20,744 nt of DNA, taken from an uncultured Alphaproteobacteria bacterium. Its GTDB lineage: Bacteria; Pseudomonadota; Alphaproteobacteria; Rhizobiales; Rhizobiaceae. The notes beneath the pieces were generated by a model that was not told the DNA's origin, did not search any database, and worked only from the letters and a program-made list of their open reading frames with translations. Both the position numbers and the translations under genes were made by a program. Within the stretch, counting starts at the first letter, position 1, and the number at the start of each line of letters is the position of its first letter. The stretch is taken from NCBI GenBank assembly GCA_929200335.1, contig CAKMZG010000002.1:18738-39481 (forward strand). The letters are read 5' to 3'. Below, piece after piece: positions 7,796 through 15,176 of the stretch.

Positions 7796-8653
7796 ATGAA
7801 TTTTATTCGAAAAATATTAGGCACTGCGCCTAAGCCAACAGCTGATGGCGCTTTTGCGCCATCATGGTTAGCTATGAAAATGGCCACTTCATCCACTACA
7901 GATTATGATGGTACAAAATATGTTAAACCTTATAAGGGTGAAAAAAATCGCATTCTTATGCTTTGTACACAAGAGCGTAACATGACCATGGCCAATGGCA
8001 ATAAATTTTCAACTGGCAATCACCCTGTTGAAATGGCATTGCCAATGCTACACCTTATTAATGCTGGATTTGAAATTGAGGTATTTACCCCCACGGGCGA
8101 TTCAGCAAAAATTGAAATGTGGGCAATGCCCGACCAAGATGAAAATGTTAAAAAACTTTTCAATGATTTTGATGCTGCTTTAAATGTTCCTAATAGTCTT
8201 GCAGATTTTGTTGCTAATAAAATGAAAGACGAAACATCATATGCTGGTATATTCATCCCTGGTGGCCATGGCGCAATGCTTGGCTTACCAGAAAATGAAG
8301 ACGTTGGAAAATTACTACGTTGGGCTGATGAGCAAAATCTGTATACCATCACATTATGTCATGGACCTGGTGTATTAATGGCTGCAAAAGAAGATGATAA
8401 CTTCATTTATGATGGATATAAAATAGCTTTATTTCCAGATTCTGTCGATAAACAAACACCAAAAATTGGTTATTTGCCTGGGCCAATGCCGTTCCTTTTG
8501 GGTGAAAAATTAACTGCAATGGGCCTTAATATAGTTAATAAAAAAGCTGATGACACATGTCACATTGATCGCAGGCTTATTACAGGTGCTAGTCCACAGG
8601 CTTCCAATAACTTAGGAAAATTGGCTGCAAAAACATTGTTGGAAAATTTATAA
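7796..8653 (+). CDS. hchA: Hsp31/HchA-like DJ-1/PfpI family protein (chaperone / glyoxalase III / deglycase type)
   Basis: This 285-residue protein matches E. coli Hsp31 (HchA, 283 aa) in length and in long motifs: TGNHPVEMALP, WAMPDQDENV, FIPGGHGAMLGLPENEDV, LCHGPGVLMAAKE and FPDSVDKQTPKIGYLPGPMPF. The nucleophile elbow holds Cys188-His189, and Glu79 matches the catalytic Glu. Hsp31 relatives are holding chaperones that also convert methylglyoxal or repair glycated targets. Two positions differ from my memory of E. coli Hsp31: the metal-ligand histidines 86 and 123 align with Ile88 and Phe125, while the Glu ligand (Glu93) is kept. The metal site therefore looks lost. TAGGA precedes the ATG. 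It is the last gene of the unit and is followed by a strong hairpin. Confidence 0.88.
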   Translation: MNFIRKILGTAPKPTADGAFAPSWLAMKMATSSTTDYDGTKYVKPYKGEKNRILMLCTQERNMTMANGNKFSTGNHPVEMALPMLHLINAGFEIEVFTPTGDSAKIEMWAMPDQDENVKKLFNDFDAALNVPNSLADFVANKMKDETSYAGIFIPGGHGAMLGLPENEDVGKLLRWADEQNLYTITLCHGPGVLMAAKEDDNFIYDGYKIALFPDSVDKQTPKIGYLPGPMPFLLGEKLTAMGLNIVNKKADDTCHIDRRLITGASPQASNNLGKLAAKTLLENL

Positions 8654-8665
8654 TAATTTAATTAT

Positions 8666-8690
8666 GGGCGCCATTTATTGGCGCCCTACC
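8666..8690. terminator. Bidirectional intrinsic terminator between hchA and manC
   Basis: GGGCGCC (8666-8672) and GGCGCCC (8680-8686) form a perfect 7-bp GC stem with the loop ATTTATT. On the plus strand TACCCTTTTATT follows; on the minus strand an A/T-rich tract (ATAATTAAATT) follows. It lies in the 57-base gap between two convergent genes and is by far the strongest hairpin in the window. Confidence 0.8.
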
Positions 8691-8710
8691 CTTTTATTCG
8701 AAGGTAAAAT

Positions 8711-10132
8711 TTATGCGCGTGCGTAAACATCTTCATAGCGAATGATATCATCTTCCCCAAGATAGCAGCCGGTTTGCACTTCAATGAGTTGCAAAGGTAA
8801 TTTCCCTTCATTTTCTAAACGGTGCACCTCACCTTGTGGGATATAAATTGATGCATTTTCACCAATCAATTTGCGCGCTTCACCCACAGTGACAGTCGCA
8901 GCACCTTCAACTACAATCCAATGTTCGGCTCGGTGGATATGGCTTTGTAGAGAAAGTTTACCCCCTGGTTTAACAACAATAGATTTTACTTGGAAACGAG
9001 AACCCAATGATAGAGTTTCATAATACCCCCATGGGCGATAGTGACGCGGGAATTCCTCAGCTTGTTTAATGCCTTTCTCCTTCATTGCATTAACTGCAAG
9101 GGAAACACTTTGTGTGGAATCCATATCAGATATTAATACTGCATCTCGGGTGGCGATGGCTGTAATATTTTTCAACCCCACCCCAACAATTGCCAAGTCC
9201 TCATTCTCACTACGTATCAGACAATCTTCACATTCAATGGCAAGTGCATTATCAGATTTAGCAACTCCAAAATGATCTTTATCACTTTCATGCCATACCG
9301 CGCGCCAGCTACCAAGATCATTCCACCCAGGATTGACTGGCACAACATAGCCTGGCTCTTTTTCCATAATACCGACATCAAAAGATAAATCGGGCATCTT
9401 TTTAAAGCTATCACCAAAGCGAGAAAAACCTAGATCGTATTTTAAGTTTTCTACTGCGCTTCTTGCATGCTCAAGTATCTTGGGGTGATATTCTTCAAAC
9501 AGATTAAAGGCTGTTTTTACAGAGAGTAAAAATATGCCGGCATTCCATACATAGCTCCCATCATTGAGCATTTTTTGCGCTCCATGCATATTTGGTTTTT
9601 CTATAAATTGAACACATTTTTGTGGCTTGCCATTTTCGCTTTTAACATCGCTCAATTCCATATAACCAAATCCAGTCTCTGCTCTATCTGGTCTTATGCC
9701 AAACGTAACGACATGCCCTTCTTTTGCTTTTTCAATGCCTGCGGTTATTGCTTGCAATAAATGCTTTTGCTCGTGAATAACATGATCCGATGGGACAATT
9801 AACATCAAGCCTTCTTCATCTTGTGCCTTTAAGAATTCAGCTGATGCACAAACCGCAGGTGCAGTATTTCGAGGCTCTGGTTCAATCAAAATTGTAGCAC
9901 TTTTATTATTTATACTTTCCAGTTGTTCACGCACGGTAAAACGATAGGCTTCATTTGTAATCATGAGTGGTGGCATGAAACCAAATTCTTCCATACGTTT
10001 TACAGTATCTTGGAGAAGACTATATTCACCATTTAAATTTGCAAATTGCTTAGGCATAGCTTTACGTGATAAAGGCCATAGTCTACTGCCTTGACCACCG
10101 CATAAAATTACTGGATAAATGTTATTTTGCAT
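8711..10132 (-). CDS. manC: Mannose-1-phosphate guanylyltransferase / mannose-6-phosphate isomerase (type II)
   Basis: This 473-residue bifunctional enzyme makes GDP-mannose. The N-terminal nucleotidyltransferase has the pyrophosphorylase signature CGGQGSRLWPLSRKAMPKQF (11-30), a VPSDH motif near 113-117 and the sugar-binding FIEKPN at 176-181. The C-terminal type II isomerase cupin (about 365-470) carries LSLQSHIHRAEHW (393-405) and GEVHRLEN, which hold the metal-ligand His and Glu residues. AAGGAAC precedes the ATG at 10132, and the flippase stop is 11 bases upstream. As last gene of the operon it points to a mannose, or GDP-mannose-derived, sugar in the polysaccharide. The symbol follows common usage (also xanB or algA). 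Confidence 0.95.
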   Translation of the reverse strand: MQNNIYPVILCGGQGSRLWPLSRKAMPKQFANLNGEYSLLQDTVKRMEEFGFMPPLMITNEAYRFTVREQLESINNKSATILIEPEPRNTAPAVCASAEFLKAQDEEGLMLIVPSDHVIHEQKHLLQAITAGIEKAKEGHVVTFGIRPDRAETGFGYMELSDVKSENGKPQKCVQFIEKPNMHGAQKMLNDGSYVWNAGIFLLSVKTAFNLFEEYHPKILEHARSAVENLKYDLGFSRFGDSFKKMPDLSFDVGIMEKEPGYVVPVNPGWNDLGSWRAVWHESDKDHFGVAKSDNALAIECEDCLIRSENEDLAIVGVGLKNITAIATRDAVLISDMDSTQSVSLAVNAMKEKGIKQAEEFPRHYRPWGYYETLSLGSRFQVKSIVVKPGGKLSLQSHIHRAEHWIVVEGAATVTVGEARKLIGENASIYIPQGEVHRLENEGKLPLQLIEVQTGCYLGEDDIIRYEDVYARA

Positions 10133-10143
10133 AATCTTGTTCC

Positions 10144-11463
10144 TTATTTTAATGTTAACTGTGAGACAGATAATTTACTATTTGTCTTGTTATTGATTTG
10201 TTTTAAAGTGAAAAATAATAGGCATACGGCCATCATTATTTGACAACAAAATTTTATTAGTAGGAGGTCTTCAGGCACCAGTTCAGTGGTAAAACTTGCA
10301 CTAATTATAAATGCACTTATTTGTAATGGCACACATGATGCAACAATCCATATGCCTCGAAAATCATCAAGTGTCGTAAGGAAAGTTACCAATAGATAAC
10401 TGAAGGTGAAAGCAGATGCAGCACCTGCTGCATAAAGTAGTAAATTTTTACTCAAAAGATATTGGGAACCTACCAACAATGTGGTTAGAGTTTTTGGCAT
10501 GAAAAACACCGCGCAAATTATAACTATTGTTACCAAGGCAAATAATATGGCGACTGGAAATAGTGGTGCTATGCCGCTTTCACCTCGCGCCACTGCTTTT
10601 GCGACTGTGGGGATTAAAATTCCAACCAATCCAAAGCATGCAAAAAATTCAATACGTTGGAATAGGCCTGCAGCTGCTATTAGACCTGCTGTTGTTTCAT
10701 CAAATATAATTTTTGCTGCAAAAATTTCACCATCAAGTAAGAGAACTTGCGAAGCTTGCAATAGTGCAAAAGGCAAGGCAATTTTTGCAAGTGTACTAGA
10801 AAGACCTTTTGGCAGAGATGGTTTAATTTTTATCTTTGGAAGCTTGTTTGAAATAACCAACCAACCAGCAATAATTGATACTGTAATTGATGCAATGACC
10901 CCTTCAATTCCATAGCCCATTTGCCATAAGAATATAGCACCTGTAAGCCTAACTACCATTTCTACATTAGCAGAAAGTAAGATCGCTTTAACATCAATTT
11001 GTCCTTGCACAACACCGCGTAATATGGACAAAGATGCAGAAAATGGGAAAGATAGAAAAATAATTAGTAAAAGTTTTGGTTGTTGCATTCCTAACATTTG
11101 ACCAATATCAAAACTATAAATATAATACATTAAAAAGGGTGTGACTAAACATAGAGATATAAATGTAAATTTATTAAACTGGGATAACGCCTGATTATCT
11201 TGCTCAAATCTTATGGCCACATGACGTGTAACAGCCAATTGTAGCGATCCAAATATTGCTAGAATAAAAAGTTTGATGGTTTGTACGAGCGCAAGATCGC
11301 TATAGAGCTCAGGCCCCATCCACCGACTAAATAACATGTTAAAAACTAGATTACCTATATTAACAAAGTTAGAAGATAAGAATATCAATACAACAGGACT
11401 TGCTATCATAGCCCAATAGATATTAAATTTTGGGCGCGTTTCAACGCTATCTAAAACTAACAT
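10144..11463 (-). CDS. Polysaccharide flippase-like membrane protein (Wzx/MOP superfamily)
   Basis: This 439-residue, highly hydrophobic protein has about 12 predicted membrane spans. The N-terminal FNMLFSRWMGPELYSDLALVQTI resembles the RxxGPxxYG region of oligosaccharide flippases, and LPFALLQASQVLLLDGEIFAAKI is the matching motif of the second half. Wzx-like proteins move lipid-linked glycans across the inner membrane. The ATG at 11463 is preferred to a TTG at 11472: the upstream GT2 stop reads TAGGATG, leaving one base between stop and start, so translation is probably coupled. Neighbours are a GT2 glycosyltransferase and manC. No Wzy-type polymerase is evident unless the GT-C-like protein at 16311-19430 fills that role. 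A lipid-linked precursor other than an EPS unit cannot be excluded. Confidence 0.8.
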   Translation of the reverse strand: MLVLDSVETRPKFNIYWAMIASPVVLIFLSSNFVNIGNLVFNMLFSRWMGPELYSDLALVQTIKLFILAIFGSLQLAVTRHVAIRFEQDNQALSQFNKFTFISLCLVTPFLMYYIYSFDIGQMLGMQQPKLLLIIFLSFPFSASLSILRGVVQGQIDVKAILLSANVEMVVRLTGAIFLWQMGYGIEGVIASITVSIIAGWLVISNKLPKIKIKPSLPKGLSSTLAKIALPFALLQASQVLLLDGEIFAAKIIFDETTAGLIAAAGLFQRIEFFACFGLVGILIPTVAKAVARGESGIAPLFPVAILFALVTIVIICAVFFMPKTLTTLLVGSQYLLSKNLLLYAAGAASAFTFSYLLVTFLTTLDDFRGIWIVASCVPLQISAFIISASFTTELVPEDLLLIKFCCQIMMAVCLLFFTLKQINNKTNSKLSVSQLTLK

Positions 11464-11464
11464 C

Positions 11465-12349
11465 CTAAACAACCACTTTATAATGCTTAATTTTGATAGC
11501 TTTTTGTTTACTAAGTTTGGGTTGTTTTAATTGCTTTTGCACAACTAGTTTTAGCATTTTAAAACCACTTTTGACGATGGTTTTTGTGGTAATATTTGAG
11601 CCGTCAATTTCATTCCACTCAGCTAATGGATACTCATAAAAAGCCTTTTCATGATTACTTATTGAGGAAGAAAGTCGCGCAAATAGCTCAACATCAAACA
11701 ACCAACCTGCGGTGAATTCTTGATGTAAATTGTTTCGCAATTCAAGGGTATTGCGCAACATCTTCGCACCACATTGGGTATCCTTTACGGGCAAACCAAC
11801 TGCTAATCTGGCTAAGGTGCTGCATATACGCGAAACTGTTCGTCTAGCAAATGTGCGATTAATTTTATGACCCAATAATTGAATTCGCGAACCATAGACA
11901 ACATCTACATCGTGATATTTAAACAAAATTTTACTGAAGTCTCGAATATCACAAAGTGGCGTTGCAAGATCAGCATCCCAATAGCCTACTAATTCTGCAC
12001 CGCTTGCCGTTGCAAATAATAGACCTTGCCTAACCGCTTCTGCCTTTCCTGAATTTTTTTCTTGAGATAAGAAAAAAATTCGTTCAGGAGAATATGCTTG
12101 TAGATCGTCCAAAAGAGTAAGGGTTTTATCTGTACTGCCATCATCTACGAACAAAAAATGTAATTGAGGATTACTATCTAATGCTAATTTAAATTCATCA
12201 GAGTTTAATCTGTTAGCCTCATTGTAACAAGGTACAACAATAAAAATGAAAGCATCTTGATTATCTTTATTTTCTGAATTATTTGGAAGCAAAAAATCTG
12301 TTTTGGATTCAAATTTATTTGCAATTACAATTGGTGTCTGAATAGACAT
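11465..12349 (-). CDS. Glycosyltransferase family 2 (dolichyl-phosphate glucosyltransferase-like)
   Basis: This 294-residue GT-A enzyme has VVPCYNEANRL (38-48), the nucleotide-binding VDDGSTD (68-74), NSGKAEAVRQG (about 99-109) and the DxD motif in YWDADLATP (Asp125, Asp127). KDTQCGAKML (about 189-198) and AGWLFDVELFAR are typical of the ALG5/DPM1-like branch, which moves a sugar from a nucleotide donor to polyprenyl phosphate. There is no C-terminal membrane span; the tail is strongly basic (KQKAIKIKHYK) and may hold it at the membrane. ATG at 12349 is preferred over an upstream TTG (12361) because GGGGAA lies before it. A polyprenyl-phosphate sugar made here could be the donor for the GT-C-like protein upstream in the operon. 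That link is inference. Confidence 0.85.
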   Translation of the reverse strand: MSIQTPIVIANKFESKTDFLLPNNSENKDNQDAFIFIVVPCYNEANRLNSDEFKLALDSNPQLHFLFVDDGSTDKTLTLLDDLQAYSPERIFFLSQEKNSGKAEAVRQGLLFATASGAELVGYWDADLATPLCDIRDFSKILFKYHDVDVVYGSRIQLLGHKINRTFARRTVSRICSTLARLAVGLPVKDTQCGAKMLRNTLELRNNLHQEFTAGWLFDVELFARLSSSISNHEKAFYEYPLAEWNEIDGSNITTKTIVKSGFKMLKLVVQKQLKQPKLSKQKAIKIKHYKVVV

Positions 12350-12392
12350 GCCGTTCCCCAATATTATTGTTATTATTTTTTAAGTTAGGGAA

Positions 12393-12421
12393 AGTATATA
12401 TTTATTTATTACATCTGTCTT
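12393..12421 (-). promoter_or_regulatory. Possible internal promoter before the GT2 gene
   Basis: On the minus strand AAGACA (12421-12416) and TATACT (12398-12393) are separated by 17 bases. The -10 matches the consensus at five of six positions and the -35 at four of six. This lies in the only sizeable gap (134 bases) of the polysaccharide operon, so the last three genes could have their own promoter. The flanking sequence is very A/T-rich, which makes chance matches likely. Confidence 0.3.
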
Positions 12422-12483
12422 ACAAGCATTGGCCTACTATAGTAATTCAATAGGCTTTAATTTTGACTCATAGTATAAACTAA

Positions 12484-13671
12484 CTATACAGAGGGATAGC
12501 CTTGCGCAAGTTTATTAATATGAAATTCAATCACATTTGATAGTGGCATTTCTTGCGCGGCAGCTCTATTAGCAAGCACTAATTCTTGCGCCCTTTCAAT
12601 ATTAGATAATGCTTCAATTTTTGCCTTTGCCATATCAATGGCAGATTCAGGTTGATAGTGATAGCCATTGATGCCCTCAGCTTTACAAACATCTACAAAG
12701 TCACCAATATTAGGAAAAATTGGAACAGTCCCATAAGACGCCGTTTGATGCAAAACACCAGAGCTTCCTGTGGTTGAATTATAGTCGAAAACGCTTAATT
12801 GTGCTTCACCAAAGAAATTAGAGACATCCTCTTCTGCCACATAACCCACTACATTTACTTGGGGATCATCTTTTCTTGCTTCTTTAATTGAATTAACATA
12901 GCCTAATGTATTTGGATGATCTGTACCACCTATTATTAGTTCATAATCAGCATATTTGGGGTTCTTACGAATAATATCAAAAGCCTCTAAGAGAGTTTCA
13001 AGGCGCTTATAAGTTCCAAACTTTCCCATCGTGACAATTCGTCTAGGGCGGTTTTTAAGCGGTAGCAAATTTTCAGTTCCCGTATTGAATGTACCATGAG
13101 GCACATGCGTAATGTCTGCTTTTGGATAGACATTATGTAGATGGGTAAAGTAGCTTTCTAATGTAACAGTAATATAATCAGCCGACACCATTGCTTTCGA
13201 AATTATTTTTCCACCAAACTTCACAATAGTTTGTCTCAATTTTTGGCCTTTTAAAATAGTTTTATCCAAATCAATTCCAGAGATAATATTATGTGCTATC
13301 ACGCCACTTTTATAACCAAACCAACTTGTAATCATAGGTGTCATTAAACCAAGCGCTGCAGGGATTTCCCTATCGCCAAAACTTGCAGTTTGCACATTAT
13401 AAATCACGCAGTTAGGTTTAATTTTCCTAACAGCATGCAATATTCTTAGAGGCGTTAGGACGTTGTTAAATTTCCACAATCGTTTAACTTCACACTTTTC
13501 GCCCAAATTCAATTCTTCTATATGTTCCGGTAATTTATCAGCTAAAACAATTACGCGTTCAACATCGTCACGCTTTAGAAGCTCTTGAATAAAATGATAA
13601 CCATATTCATTCAAAGTTTGGATGCCTGGGGGAAAAGCAGATACAACTGCTATTGTAAAACTCTTACGCAT
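12484..13671 (-). CDS. GT-B fold glycosyltransferase (family 4-like)
   Basis: This 395-residue enzyme has two Rossmann domains, as in GT-B transferases. The N-terminal half begins IAVVSAFPPGIQTLNEYG and has SWFGYKSGVIAHN near 116-128. The C-terminal donor-binding half starts near 210 with IVTMGKFGTYKRLETLLEAF (212-231), followed by LIIGGTDHP and the loop TTGSSGVLHQTASYGTVPIF (300-319). At that loop most family 4 enzymes have an EX7E motif; neither Glu is evident here, so the donor-phosphate contact must differ. ATG at 13671 overlaps the stop of the upstream glycanase gene as TGATG, and AAAGG lies upstream; a TTG one codon earlier is less likely. No membrane span is seen. Donor and linkage are unknown; GDP-mannose from ManC is a natural candidate. 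Confidence 0.85.
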   Translation of the reverse strand: MRKSFTIAVVSAFPPGIQTLNEYGYHFIQELLKRDDVERVIVLADKLPEHIEELNLGEKCEVKRLWKFNNVLTPLRILHAVRKIKPNCVIYNVQTASFGDREIPAALGLMTPMITSWFGYKSGVIAHNIISGIDLDKTILKGQKLRQTIVKFGGKIISKAMVSADYITVTLESYFTHLHNVYPKADITHVPHGTFNTGTENLLPLKNRPRRIVTMGKFGTYKRLETLLEAFDIIRKNPKYADYELIIGGTDHPNTLGYVNSIKEARKDDPQVNVVGYVAEEDVSNFFGEAQLSVFDYNSTTGSSGVLHQTASYGTVPIFPNIGDFVDVCKAEGINGYHYQPESAIDMAKAKIEALSNIERAQELVLANRAAAQEMPLSNVIEFHINKLAQGYPSV

Positions 13672-15176
13672 CAATTTTGACCTTTCATAAAAATATAAAA
13701 GCCTTTTGAAGCCGCATGAGCGGCAGGCTTTAATTTGCCAGTTACGTCAATTAATCCAAACTGACTTTGTAAGTTACGAACCCATGGAGAATAACCAACG
13801 GCTTCGGGATCTGGATTTGGAAAATCATGTAATGTCCATATAAATATGCCATCAGCTTTATGTAGTTCTGCAATTCGAGATGCTAATTTGCTTGCTTGTT
13901 CTTGATGAGAGCTTGGCCAGCCTGCTACCGCAGTGAAGGAACTCACGCCAATTTCTGTTATCATTACAGGTTTGTTTTTGGCTTTTTCTTTAACACTCAA
14001 AAGACGCGCCGCAGTATCTTTATTAGGTTGATATTCATGATATGTGATAACATCTAACCAATCAGCAGAAACATCAGCATATTCAGCAGTTGACCAGCCA
14101 ACGGTGAGAGGCATTTTTGGCGCTAGTTGTTTTATAACGAGTGCCATAGAGCGCACCCAAGCTTCAATTCTACCTTTGCCGTGGGTTTTGAAATCTAGGT
14201 CTGGTTCATTTTTAATGTCAGTAAAGACCACAGCTTTATGCTCAGCAATCACACCCATAACATGCTTCAAATAAATCACATCATTAGACCATGTAGAAAG
14301 AGAATAACTGCCTTTAAGATCAAACAATGTAGGTATGACCAGTATATTTTTTTCTAAGGCAGCATCCAAAAGTGTGTTTAAATTTTTTAGATTCTTATTT
14401 GAAGTTTTATTAAGAAAATCTTCTCGGGGTAAAAATATACGAATAGAGTTTGCGCCAAGATCAACAATATGATTAAAATCTTCTTCTACTATGGAGATAT
14501 CAAAATTACTCCAAAACTTTCGCCAGGGTGTCTTTGCAGGATAATAATTGATCCCAACCAATTTTTCATGCACGGCATGTGCTTTGCTTAACTTAATCGG
14601 CTGTGATGCCATACGTTCATGAGAAAAAACTTTCCAACCCAAGCTCTCATTTTTCAAAGTTGTTATATTATAATCATAGCTCGCATGAAATAGTTTAAGT
14701 GCTTCTTGTGTTTCAGCAAAGCGTACAGTTAAAGCGTTTAATTTTGTTTGGAATATGGAACCATCGAGATGATAGAATAATGGCGTTGCAGTTTTAGATA
14801 ACATAACCATATTTGTACCAGCTTCATTGCTTGTTTTTGCAGCAACACCAGAACGGTGGAGTGCAACAGCAGTAAAATAGTCTTTTAGAATTTTCACCTC
14901 ACCACTATCTTGAGATGCCGCAAAAGCGCTCCAGGCTTCAGTGATAGCTTTACCCAATTTTAGTCGATCAAAATCATTAAATTTTCGCGCCATGGTGTAT
15001 TCGACATCTGTCCAATCAACAGCACTAAATTTTTCTTGTGGAGCAATGAGTGCTTCCTCTAGATAATTATATATCACTTCTCTATCTTGCACTTCGCTTA
15101 AAACCCGAGCCGTAATGCTCAACAAAATTATAAAGCTTAAACCAATTGAGAATATCACTATTAATTTTTTTTTCAT
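13671..15176 (-). CDS. Membrane-anchored GH5-like glycoside hydrolase (polysaccharide operon glycanase)
   Basis: This 501-residue protein has an N-terminal membrane anchor (about 5-25, MKKKLIVIFSIGLSFIILLS), a mostly helical region with no recognised domain (about 30-200), and a TIM-barrel glycosidase domain (about 205-495). The barrel shows GINYYPA, LGANSIRIFLPREDF, FTDIKNEPD (acid/base Glu324), VITYHEYQP and VMITEIGVSS (nucleophile Glu408), then GIFIWTLHDFPNPDP. The two Glu residues at strand ends 4 and 7 are the clan GH-A pattern, so catalysis is likely. The start at 15176 (TAATG overlap with the previous stop, GGAG eight bases upstream) is better supported than the ATG at 15191. Periplasmic glycanases such as BcsZ trim or edit the growing polymer in other operons, and that role fits here. 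Substrate specificity is not evident. Confidence 0.78.
   Translation of the reverse strand: MKKKLIVIFSIGLSFIILLSITARVLSEVQDREVIYNYLEEALIAPQEKFSAVDWTDVEYTMARKFNDFDRLKLGKAITEAWSAFAASQDSGEVKILKDYFTAVALHRSGVAAKTSNEAGTNMVMLSKTATPLFYHLDGSIFQTKLNALTVRFAETQEALKLFHASYDYNITTLKNESLGWKVFSHERMASQPIKLSKAHAVHEKLVGINYYPAKTPWRKFWSNFDISIVEEDFNHIVDLGANSIRIFLPREDFLNKTSNKNLKNLNTLLDAALEKNILVIPTLFDLKGSYSLSTWSNDVIYLKHVMGVIAEHKAVVFTDIKNEPDLDFKTHGKGRIEAWVRSMALVIKQLAPKMPLTVGWSTAEYADVSADWLDVITYHEYQPNKDTAARLLSVKEKAKNKPVMITEIGVSSFTAVAGWPSSHQEQASKLASRIAELHKADGIFIWTLHDFPNPDPEAVGYSPWVRNLQSQFGLIDVTGKLKPAAHAASKGFYIFMKGQN

Noticed and set aside
10481..10915. 144-residue plus-strand ORF antisense to the flippase
   Set aside because: It lies entirely inside a well-supported membrane protein gene, has no family resemblance and has no ribosome site that I can see.
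12432..12455. GCCTA...TAGGC stem with an inner TACTATAGTA palindrome after the GT4 gene, considered as a terminator
   Set aside because: The stem is only 5 bp, no T-run follows on the minus strand, and the palindrome is low-complexity A/T sequence; too weak to call.
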